Below, in pieces: positions 24,380-32,291 of a DNA stretch of 64,000 nt (position 1 is the stretch's first letter; each line of letters opens with the position of its first letter). The notes beneath the pieces were generated by a model. It was not told where the DNA came from, did not search any database, and saw nothing but the letters and a program-made list of their open reading frames with translations. This DNA comes from Candidatus Bathyarchaeota archaeon (GTDB lineage: Archaea > Thermoproteota > Bathyarchaeia > Bathyarchaeales > Bathycorpusculaceae): the NCBI GenBank assembly GCA_026014745.1, contig JAOZHS010000002.1, positions 1-64,000 of the forward strand. Reading direction: 5' to 3'. Made by a program: the position numbers and the translations under genes.

Positions 24380-26953
24380 TTATTTTTGAGATTTATTGTT
24401 TCTCTTGTAAGCGACAACCACACCTGCAACAATAACAAGTACCAACCCGATAATCGCTATGAGCACGATATTGTCTTTGAACCAGTTTCCAGTTAAGGGC
24501 TCAATTGTTTGTGGTCTTACGCCTAACTCCATGGTGATTCGGTGTTCACTGTGAGAATAGCTCAACGTTATGAACCACGCATCACCTTGGTCTTGGCTGC
24601 TAAATGAGACTTCAGCTCCATCAACAAAAGCGCGCAAGTTGGATATGTCGCTTATGAGGGTTTTTGGAACGTACACTTCAACATAGCCATGAGTGCCAGA
24701 CTGCCCGGAGGCAGTGAAGGCTAATTCGTTGCTAGTCGAGTTGAAAGCTAATTGGCTGATGGTGGAGTTGGAGTTAACGGAGAAAACGTTGCTTTCAGCG
24801 TCTGGTGATAAGACTAAGGTGACGGTTTTGCTGGCTGCCCCATAAGTTGAGGAGGCATCCACCGCGGCTTTAATTAGGTAATTGCCTGTAACGTCAGGAG
24901 TCCAGACAGCGGCGAAGTTGCCGGATGCATCAGTCTTGACTAGCGTCAGGCTTTGCCATGAGGACCCGCCAGTTATGCTATAAGAAAGCAGAACCGATGT
25001 GTTAGAGAGGGGTTGGCCGCTTAGTTTTAGGTCGCCGTTTATGTTAACTTTTAATCCGTTTAATGTGGTGGTGCCTTTACAGGACACGTCAATAGCTGGG
25101 GTAGGTAAGTTGGGGTTTGAAGTGGGTGCAGCGGTTGGCGCGGGCGTGTTAGAGGATGAGGAACTTGTCGATGTAGACGTGGGCTTGTTGATGACTGGAC
25201 CATCAACGGTTATTTTGACGGTGATGCGGGTTTCGCTATCTTCGACTTCGACATAGTGGTTGCCTCCGCTAGCAGTGGGTATTGTTACGTTGGTTGCGAA
25301 GGAACCGTAAGCGTTGGCTGTTGTTGTCCCTATGATTTGGGCATTGCGCCACTCGTCAGAGGTCACGGTGTCGACTACATAGATTCCGTCAAATCGTATG
25401 TATACAACACCCGGGTGGAACCATTTACCTGAAATAAACATGCTACTTCCCGGTGTCACATTGACGTCATAGGAAAGGTTAGTGCCGTTGCCAAATAGAG
25501 CATATGCAGTTCGGCCAGCCACCTGATTTAGTCCACGCCAATTCTGCGTATAATCAGCGTAAGAACAGGGAACGTTGTTAACTTCCGTTCTAAAACAGAT
25601 GGGTGACGAGTAGTTACTATATTCATCGTTGTAGCATGCTTTCTTTAGGTCAGGGATTTCTACTGTGAAGTTGATTCTTCCTGATGCATCAGATGTAGTA
25701 GTTTCCCAAGGGCTCCATGTATAATAGTCAGGGTCTTCGCAAGATAAAGTGACCGTTGAGGACGGAGGATAACGTTCACCAGTGAATTGGACGGTCGCTC
25801 CGCCGGTGCCGCTAGAAGGCGAAAGCGATAGGGTTGCGTTAAAAACAAAGATTTGGACGGTTATGCGGGTTTGGGAATCTTCAATGGCTATGTAATGTAG
25901 ACCGGCAACCGCGTTTGGAATCTGTACTGTGATACTGAAGGAACCATTGGAGTTTGCAGCGGTAGTACCGATAATTTGTGCGTTGTTCCATTCATCAGAT
26001 GTAACGGTATCAACAACGTTAACGCCGTCAAATCTGATATAAATCACGCCGGGATGGAACCATCTGCCTGAAATGGGAAGATTGTCACCAACCATGAAGG
26101 TAGTGGTGTATATGCTTGTTCCATTTCCATAGAAAGGAGAAATTTCTGCATCCGAACCAACTTGATTTAGGCCTCTTAAGTATTGGTTGTAGAAGCCAGT
26201 ACTGTAAACAGTGTTGCCGTAAATATCAGTGACTCTGTAGGAAAGACTATTGAAGCTTTCAACTCCGCTTGTTCCGACGGACTTCTTTAGGTCAGGGACT
26301 TCAAAGGGGACGCTAATTTGCCCAGACTCATCTGAAGTAACGTTAGTTAAAAAGTTCCATCGGTCAAAGTCGGGGTCATAGTAGAAAATAGACAAATCAG
26401 TGCTGTTTGGATAATTGTAGCCGCTAAAGGTGACGTTTACTCCGCCAGGTCCAGAGTCAGGGGAAATATTGAGGACAGCTGGATAATATTGGGAGTTGAC
26501 GGTAATGTAGGTATCAGTTACAGCCACTGTGTAAAACTGGTCAACTGCTTTGATGTAATAGTTACCTAAAGCGATTGTTCGGGGCAGAGTGCCGTTTACC
26601 CAGTTACTGCCAACAAGCCAAGTTTGGTTATTGAAGTTATAAACAGATACCTTGGTAGTGTTTGCAAGGTCAGATGCTAAGATACTTGGCGTGCAAACAA
26701 TATCCGAAGTTGAATATTGATTATCGTGGTTTTGGCTTATAAAAATGTAAAATGCTTCGTAAGACCAAGTTACGCTTCCGAAGTAGAGGTTAATGTTGCC
26801 TCCAGCCATCACGGTTTGCCCCGTGGGGCTGGTGGTGGTGCTGTTGATTCGGATGTTTCCCGTCGAGGAGGAAACAGATGAGAAATAAGTTGGAATAGCA
26901 AGCATCACAATAAGAGCTACAATAAAAAGTAAGGATAGCCTACGTTTCAACAT
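24380..26953 (-). CDS. Large surface protein with duplicated Ig-like modules and membrane anchor
   Basis: An 857-residue protein with a good Shine-Dalgarno site (GAGGG) and a signal peptide. Two tandem copies of a ~200-residue unit follow: each has an IPT/TIG-like domain (SPDSGPGGVNVTFSGYNYP versus SPSSGTGGATVQFTGERYP) and a second beta domain (KWFHPGVVYIRFDGIYVVDT versus RWFHPGVIYIRFDGVNVVDT). After a Ser/Thr/Pro linker comes a ~200-residue module beginning IDVSCKGTTTLNGLKVNI, which recurs in the protein encoded at 28.6-29.5 kb. One membrane helix and a basic tail close the protein. It is probably a cell-surface adhesin or polymer-binding protein. Confidence 0.85.
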   Translation of the reverse strand: MLKRRLSLLFIVALIVMLAIPTYFSSVSSSTGNIRINSTTTSPTGQTVMAGGNINLYFGSVTWSYEAFYIFISQNHDNQYSTSDIVCTPSILASDLANTTKVSVYNFNNQTWLVGSNWVNGTLPRTIALGNYYIKAVDQFYTVAVTDTYITVNSQYYPAVLNISPDSGPGGVNVTFSGYNYPNSTDLSIFYYDPDFDRWNFLTNVTSDESGQISVPFEVPDLKKSVGTSGVESFNSLSYRVTDIYGNTVYSTGFYNQYLRGLNQVGSDAEISPFYGNGTSIYTTTFMVGDNLPISGRWFHPGVIYIRFDGVNVVDTVTSDEWNNAQIIGTTAANSNGSFSITVQIPNAVAGLHYIAIEDSQTRITVQIFVFNATLSLSPSSGTGGATVQFTGERYPPSSTVTLSCEDPDYYTWSPWETTTSDASGRINFTVEIPDLKKACYNDEYSNYSSPICFRTEVNNVPCSYADYTQNWRGLNQVAGRTAYALFGNGTNLSYDVNVTPGSSMFISGKWFHPGVVYIRFDGIYVVDTVTSDEWRNAQIIGTTTANAYGSFATNVTIPTASGGNHYVEVEDSETRITVKITVDGPVINKPTSTSTSSSSSNTPAPTAAPTSNPNLPTPAIDVSCKGTTTLNGLKVNINGDLKLSGQPLSNTSVLLSYSITGGSSWQSLTLVKTDASGNFAAVWTPDVTGNYLIKAAVDASSTYGAASKTVTLVLSPDAESNVFSVNSNSTISQLAFNSTSNELAFTASGQSGTHGYVEVYVPKTLISDISNLRAFVDGAEVSFSSQDQGDAWFITLSYSHSEHRITMELGVRPQTIEPLTGNWFKDNIVLIAIIGLVLVIVAGVVVAYKRNNKSQK

Positions 26954-27165
26954 GGTTGACCCTCAAAGGAGTATGGATTCGAGCGCTTATTAATTCTTCG
27001 ATTATATCCTAAATAGGACCTATTGGTTTTCCTTTGAAAAAGCTTTTTTAAAATAGTTTAGAAAATGAAAAAATCACGGCAAAAAGCTGGAAAACGTAGA
27101 TGGGCCGGCATGGTTGTAGGAAAATCTTATGTTAAACAGCCGAAATAGCATACAAGGGGCAAACA

Positions 27166-28521
27166 ATGAAAAAGGCGATAGTCGCAGCAGCTACAATTGT
27201 AATAGTCGTTGTCGCGGTTTTTGCCGGAGTCTTGATAACTCAAAGTTTAGCACCTGCTGGACCACCCAAAGCGTATGTTGGCGTGGCCTACTGTGGCAAC
27301 ACGGTGGCAGACGGAAAAGCCATGATAGACAAAGTCAAAGGTTACACAAACCTCTTTGTTTTGAATTCAGGGCTGCTGCAAAGAGACCTAAAAAGTGTAG
27401 AAGAATTAGGTGACTACGCGATTGCAAACGGATTAGATTTCTTACCATACTTTGGTCAAGTTACCTCCACACGTGTTGCATGGCTGGAGCAAGCCAAACA
27501 GAGATGGGGCGACCACTTGGTGGGCATCTATTACGCCGATGAACCGGGTGGCAAAATGATTGACGGCTACGTAGAATTCAGATACAACAACACAGGCGAC
27601 ACCATAACTAAGACCACCTATGGAGATTTAGTGTTCCAGAAACAAAACGGCATAGTGATTAATTATCAAGTGGCAGGAACCATACTTTTAGACCAGCCAA
27701 CAGCGCAGGGCAGCGATTCATACATGAGTGAAGCAAAGTTTTACCCTAACGGCACAATACAGGTAATCAAACCTGCCCCTAACGGCTTTACATACAAGAG
27801 CTATCAAGAACTCCAAAACATTAAGCCCTTCAAAACCATAGAAGACACCGCGCAGCAATTCCTTGCCCGCGATAATGCCAACATTGACGCCTTAAAAGTA
27901 AATGGCACCAAAGTCTTCACTTCTGATTACACGCTTTATTGGTTTGATAATTTGGCGGGTTACGATGTGGTTTTGGGGCAAGTCGGCTGGAACTTAACCC
28001 TAAATCAGCAAATTGGGCTTATGAGGGGAGCAGCCACCGTTCAGAATAAAGAGTGGGGTATAGTGATAACTTGGAAGTACCAGCAGCCGCCGTACCTTGC
28101 GAATGGCACCGAAATTCTAAACCAGCTACGCACTGCCTATGAATGCGGCGCGAAGTATCTGGTTTTCTTTGATTACTATTTTGAAGAAGACAATAACCCC
28201 TATGGAACCATGACGGAAGAGCATTTTCAAGCGTTACAGACATTCTGGACCGATGTAATCCAAAGCCCTAAGGACACGTGGAATTCAGTTAAAGCAAATT
28301 CGGTGCTGGTGCTGCCTCAAAATTATGGATGGGGCACCCGAGCGCCATGGGATAAAATTTGGGGCATATTTGTTGCCGACGAAAAAACCCAGCAGATATG
28401 GGATTTCATGCAGAACAAACTGCAAGAACACGACTACAACATCGACATCGTAGTCAAAGACTCGCGGTATCCTCTGCCCGAGCAATACCAAAACGTCTAC
28501 ACAACCGAGGACTTGGGATAA
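27166..28521 (+). CDS. Membrane-anchored extracellular protein, possible glycoside-hydrolase-like barrel
   Basis: A 451-residue protein starting at ATG behind AAGGGG. Residues ~4-28 are a signal anchor. The rest alternates strands and helices in a way that suggests a TIM barrel (FVLNSG, LDFLPYFG, HLVGIYYADEPGG, GIVITWKYQQPP, YLVFFDYYFEEDN). The acidic residues at 'YYADEPGG' and 'FDYYFEED' could be catalytic, as in some hydrolases, but no known family signature is clear. It lies between two surface proteins that share a C-terminal module, so a role in handling extracellular polymers is plausible. Function is not established by sequence. Confidence 0.75.
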   Translation: MKKAIVAAATIVIVVVAVFAGVLITQSLAPAGPPKAYVGVAYCGNTVADGKAMIDKVKGYTNLFVLNSGLLQRDLKSVEELGDYAIANGLDFLPYFGQVTSTRVAWLEQAKQRWGDHLVGIYYADEPGGKMIDGYVEFRYNNTGDTITKTTYGDLVFQKQNGIVINYQVAGTILLDQPTAQGSDSYMSEAKFYPNGTIQVIKPAPNGFTYKSYQELQNIKPFKTIEDTAQQFLARDNANIDALKVNGTKVFTSDYTLYWFDNLAGYDVVLGQVGWNLTLNQQIGLMRGAATVQNKEWGIVITWKYQQPPYLANGTEILNQLRTAYECGAKYLVFFDYYFEEDNNPYGTMTEEHFQALQTFWTDVIQSPKDTWNSVKANSVLVLPQNYGWGTRAPWDKIWGIFVADEKTQQIWDFMQNKLQEHDYNIDIVVKDSRYPLPEQYQNVYTTEDLG

Positions 28522-28550
28522 AAAGCGTATAAAAGAAATGGGGGAGGGCC

Positions 28551-29513
28551 CTACGAGTAGGTGGGGCGGTTCTCTTTTAGGATGGCGGCAACACTTGCAG
28601 CGGTTTTGCGTCTTCGTCTGACAACCACCACTACGGCTACAACGACAATTAGCGCGACTACGGCAATTATGGCGGTAATCAATGGGGTTTGGTCAGGAGT
28701 TAGCACCTGCATAAAGGGAACCTGAACCGTGAAAGCGTGCGTGCTTTGAGTGTAAGTGCAAGAGATGCGCCATGCGTCATCTTGGGATTCGCTGGTGAAG
28801 GTTGTTGGTTTCCCGTCAATGTTTAAGACGAGGGATTGGGCATCACTTACGAGCGTCTTAGGGATAAATACGTAGAGGTAGCCTGTTGTGCCCGTGGTTC
28901 CATTGGTGTTGAAGCTTAGTTTTTGGGTTTCCGCGTTGTAGTTTAAGCCTGTTATGGTGGAGTTGGAAACGACAGAGAAGACATTACCTGATGAATCAGG
29001 GGTTAAAGCCAAGCCTAAGGTGGCATTCATCCAGTGCAACGTCGAGTTTCCATCCCAATAAGCATTGATAAGATAGTTACCTGATGCGTTAGGAAGCCAA
29101 ACAGCATTATAGCCGCCGTCACTGCGTGTTTGGACCAACGAAAAGCTCGTCCAGTTGAGGCCAGCATCGTTGCTGTAACTGAGGATTACTGACGCGTTAG
29201 GGATAGCGGTTTTGTTGTAGAAGAGAGTTCCAGATACTTCTACTTTGAGGTTGTCTGCTGAGGCAGTGTTTTTGCAGGATACATCTATGTTGGGTTTAGC
29301 GCTGGGTTCAGGTCGTGGTGTTGGTACAGGTGTGGGGGTTGGTTCGGGGGTAGGGGAAGGGGAGGGTGAAGGAGTAGCAAAGGGATTGAAATCATCCGCC
29401 AGAGGCGTATAGGAAATATCAGCTGCATTAACTGCGTAGCAGCCTGCAAACAAGGCTATACTTGACGCGAAGAGAACGATGAAAAGTAAGCCTAAAAGGT
29501 TGTTTTTAGTCAT
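28551..29513 (-). CDS. Surface protein sharing a C-terminal module with the 24.4-27 kb protein
   Basis: About 320 residues: signal peptide, then a Pro/Ser/Thr linker (PSPSPSPTPEPTPTPVPTP), then a ~200-residue module, a membrane helix and a basic tail. The module (IDVSCKNTASADNLKVEVSG, LLSYSNDAGLNWTS, VFSVVSNSTITGL, VFIPKTLVSD) matches the last third of the 857-residue protein almost feature by feature. The first half of the module is Ig-like, the second half a second beta domain. ATG 29513 fits the signal peptide better than TTG 29525. Function is unknown; shared use of the module suggests a common attachment or display role. Confidence 0.8.
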   Translation of the reverse strand: MTKNNLLGLLFIVLFASSIALFAGCYAVNAADISYTPLADDFNPFATPSPSPSPTPEPTPTPVPTPRPEPSAKPNIDVSCKNTASADNLKVEVSGTLFYNKTAIPNASVILSYSNDAGLNWTSFSLVQTRSDGGYNAVWLPNASGNYLINAYWDGNSTLHWMNATLGLALTPDSSGNVFSVVSNSTITGLNYNAETQKLSFNTNGTTGTTGYLYVFIPKTLVSDAQSLVLNIDGKPTTFTSESQDDAWRISCTYTQSTHAFTVQVPFMQVLTPDQTPLITAIIAVVALIVVVAVVVVVRRRRKTAASVAAILKENRPTYS

Positions 29514-29525
29514 GGAAACACCCAA

Positions 29526-29976
29526 TTTATCACTTGTTTGTTATCTCCGTGATATTGGATGGTCTGAATTTAAGGTTTATTGAATTTACAAAAGTACAAA
29601 AGACTAAAAAGAGGATGAGTCTTTGCTTGCATGAAATTGAGTGGTTTTTTCTCGAAATCAAACAGAGTTTATTCATATCGAGTTAGGAAGAGGGGCTTTT
29701 GAGCCTCTCGACGCCGGACTTCGGGGGGTACATCATTTAAAGAAGCATTTTCTATTCCGCCACTTGGGCTGATTGGACCATATTTTTCGCAAGGGGTTTT
29801 AGAGTGTTTAGTACCCAAGGACTACACCACCTCAATAGCACCTTGTAAAAGCTGGATATATGGCATTGTGACTGCACACAAACACCAACACCATAAAAAT
29901 TAACAATACAAACAGAGACTGCCCTAATAACCGAAATAAATGCTAAAAGAAATTAAAAAACAAAAGTGAAAAGGGT
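29526..29976. other. 451-bp gap between surface protein and EF-1A genes
   Basis: I see no convincing protein gene here. A GC-rich hairpin GAGGGGC..GAGCCTCTC (about 29690-29720) is followed by GACGCCGGACTTCGGGGGG. The rest is AT-rich. The minus-strand terminator of the EF-1A gene occupies its right end. Confidence 0.4.
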
Positions 29977-29990
29977 TTATGGACCCTTTT
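29951..29990 (-). terminator. Terminator overlapping the EF-1A stop codon
   Basis: On the minus strand AAAAGGGT-CCATA-AACCCTTTT forms a hairpin whose loop contains the TAA stop of the EF-1A gene. It is followed by a T-rich tract (CTTTTGTTTTTTAATTTCTTTT). The last codons (Lys-Lys-Gly-Pro) thus double as the terminator stem. Confidence 0.65.
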
Positions 29991-31275
29991 TGGTTACTTC
30001 TTTGACTGCGCCTGCTGCGACGGTGGTACCCATGTCTCGGATTGCGAATCTGCCGAGTTCGGGGTAGTCTTGGAAGGTTTCGATAGCGATTGGGTGGAGT
30101 GGTTCCATGCGTACCCAGGCTGCATCTCCTGTTTTGAGATAACTTGGGTGCTCTTCAGATACTTGGCCAGTGCGTGGGTCGATCTTCTTTAGGAGTTCAG
30201 TGAAGCGGCATGCGATTTGGCCTGTGTGGAAGTGGAGAACGGGGGTATATCCTGCTGCGATTGCGGTTGGGTGGTAGATGACGATGATTTGTCCGATGAA
30301 TTCTTTTGCAACGGTTGGTGGGTTGTCTACTGGTCCGGCTACGTCTCCGCGGTGGACATCGTTTTTGGCGATGCCTCGGACGTTCATGCCGATGTTGTCG
30401 CCTGGTTCAGCCATTGGGATGCTGGTGTGGTGCATTTCGATAGATTTGACTTCAGCGGTCTTGTTAGATGGCATAAAGACTATGCTTGCGCCGGGTTTGA
30501 GAATGCCTGTTTCGACGCGTCCGACTGGGACGGTGCCGATGCCGGTGATGCTGTATACGTCTTGAATTGGGATGCGGACTGGTTTGTTGGTTGGTTTCGC
30601 TGGGACCTCAAGAAGGTCGAAGGCTTCCATCAAGGTTGGACCATTATACCAGGACATATTGGGGCTTTTCTTAATCAGGTTGTCGCCTGTCCAGCCTGAA
30701 ACTGGAACGAAGTTGACTTTCTCAACTTTGAAGCCAACCATTCTTATCATGCGGCTGACTTCGTTCTTTACTTCTTCGTATCGTTCTTTGCTCCAGTTGG
30801 CAGTGTCCATCTTGTTAACTGCAACGATAAGTTGGCGGATACCTAAAGTGAATGACAAGAATGCATGTTCACGTGTTTGTCCGCCGGGGCCGATGCCTGC
30901 TTCAAATTCGCCTTTTGAGGCAGAAGTGAAGAGAACGGCTGCGTCTGCTTGGCTTGCGCCAGTAATCATGTTTTTGACGAAGTCTCTGTGGCCGGGTGCA
31001 TCGATAACGGTCATGTTATATTTCTTAGTTTGGAATTGGAGGAATCGAAGGTCAATTGTGACACCTCGTTCTCGTTCTTCTTTGAGGTTGTCGAGAACCC
31101 AGGCGAACGCGAAGGTGCCTTTGCCCATTTTTTCGGCTTCTTCTTGGTAGGATTTGATTGTTCGTTCGTCGATTGCGCCTGCTAAATAGAGTAAGTGTCC
31201 AGTAGTGGTGGATTTGCCGTTGTCAACGTGCCCCATGATGATGATGTTTAAGTGGGGTTTATCGCTTTTACTCAT
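29977..31275 (-). CDS. tuf: Translation elongation factor 1-alpha (aEF-1A)
   Basis: About 432 residues. It delivers aminoacyl-tRNA to the ribosome as a GTP complex. G1 reads [10 protein letters not shown]3 reads DAPGHRDF, G4 reads NKMD, and the switch region has [10 protein letters not shown], all hallmarks of EF-1A. Domains 2 and 3 are beta-barrels with [12 protein letters not shown] and the conserved ending [13 protein letters not shown]. Of two close ATG codons, 31275 ([10 protein letters not shown]) is chosen because GAAGGA sits six bases before it, whereas 31281 would touch the Shine-Dalgarno site. It is monocistronic with a strong terminator, as expected for a highly expressed gene. Confidence 0.97.
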   Translation of the reverse strand: MSKSDKPHLNIIIMGHVDNGKSTTTGHLLYLAGAIDERTIKSYQEEAEKMGKGTFAFAWVLDNLKEERERGVTIDLRFLQFQTKKYNMTVIDAPGHRDFVKNMITGASQADAAVLFTSASKGEFEAGIGPGGQTREHAFLSFTLGIRQLIVAVNKMDTANWSKERYEEVKNEVSRMIRMVGFKVEKVNFVPVSGWTGDNLIKKSPNMSWYNGPTLMEAFDLLEVPAKPTNKPVRIPIQDVYSITGIGTVPVGRVETGILKPGASIVFMPSNKTAEVKSIEMHHTSIPMAEPGDNIGMNVRGIAKNDVHRGDVAGPVDNPPTVAKEFIGQIIVIYHPTAIAAGYTPVLHFHTGQIACRFTELLKKIDPRTGQVSEEHPSYLKTGDAAWVRMEPLHPIAIETFQDYPELGRFAIRDMGTTVAAGAVKEVTKKGP

Positions 31276-31480
31276 TTTCATTCCTTCTATTAATTTTACC
31301 TAATTTTGTAAATTCGTTAACACATCAGTCCTTCCAATTATTTTAATATTGCGATGATGGTTATAAGCGAAATATGGCTAAGAAACAGCCAACCCATCGC
31401 AAAAAACAGGCAGAAATCAAAGTCTGAGCGCCTCTATAGAGCAAAAATAGAATATAACAGCTAAACAAATAAGATTGAAC

Positions 31481-32152
31481 ATGAGCAGTGACAGCGCAGC
31501 ATCAAACGGCGTTTCAGTTGTAACAACAACTTGGAATGAACGCGAAAACATAGAACAACTGATTAGTAGAATCCGCGTTACACTGCGTAACGTAAAACAT
31601 GAAATTATTGTGGTTGATGACAGCTCCAAAGATGGAACCCTTGATGCCGCAAAACCCCTTGCAGATGTGGCAGTCAGCAAACACCGCGAAGGGCAAACTA
31701 AAGGCTTACTCTACGGCGCAAAACTCGCTCGATACCCAATTGTTGTTACCATTGATTCTGACTTGGAAAACAGCCCCGAACTCATCCCCGCGTTATTGGA
31801 AAAAGCAACCTCATTCGATGTTGTGGTGGCTTCGAGAACCGTTCTGCCGCGAATCTCTGAGCGTTGGGCAGCTAAAACTTTAGGGCGGCTATGTGGAGTG
31901 CATGATTTTTACTCAAATTTTAGGCTGTTTAAGCGTGAAGCACTCATAAAAGAATTGAAAAGTGGAGAAACATTTGGGGGTGAGTTGCTGGTTTGGGCTA
32001 AGCGGAGGGGATTTAGGGTTGGGGAGGTGTTGTATGTGGCACCACCGAGGCGGAGCAGACCTCGAATCGGGGGAAACGTTAAAGCGAATGGGCGGATAAT
32101 TGTGGCTTCTTTGAGATGTTTTTGGCGCTATTGCTGCATTAGCAAACGATAA
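31481..32152 (+). CDS. Family 2 glycosyltransferase (dolichyl-phosphate-sugar type)
   Basis: A ~223-residue GT-A fold enzyme. The nucleotide-sugar site reads VVTTTWNERENIEQLI, then IIVVDDSSKDGTLD, and the metal-binding DxD is DSDLE. The sequence resembles polyprenyl-phosphate mannose/glucose synthases, but it ends at about the catalytic domain with no membrane helices; the C-terminus is very basic and aromatic. Such enzymes make lipid-linked sugars for glycosylation of surface proteins, which are abundant here. ATG 31481 lies about 25 bases after ATATAAC, fitting a leaderless message. It is divergent from EF-1A and followed by a beta-mannosidase gene. Confidence 0.82.
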   Translation: MSSDSAASNGVSVVTTTWNERENIEQLISRIRVTLRNVKHEIIVVDDSSKDGTLDAAKPLADVAVSKHREGQTKGLLYGAKLARYPIVVTIDSDLENSPELIPALLEKATSFDVVVASRTVLPRISERWAAKTLGRLCGVHDFYSNFRLFKREALIKELKSGETFGGELLVWAKRRGFRVGEVLYVAPPRRSRPRIGGNVKANGRIIVASLRCFWRYCCISKR

Positions 32153-32291
32153 ATTGCTTGCAGAATTAACGATAGTTTAAGCATATAATTTACGCAAATT
32201 ATTATTTTTACCAATTTTTTTTAAACAGTTTTTGTTTAAATAGCTAGAGATATTAGCTTCGAAGGGTTCATTTTTGTGGGGTTGAGCGCAG

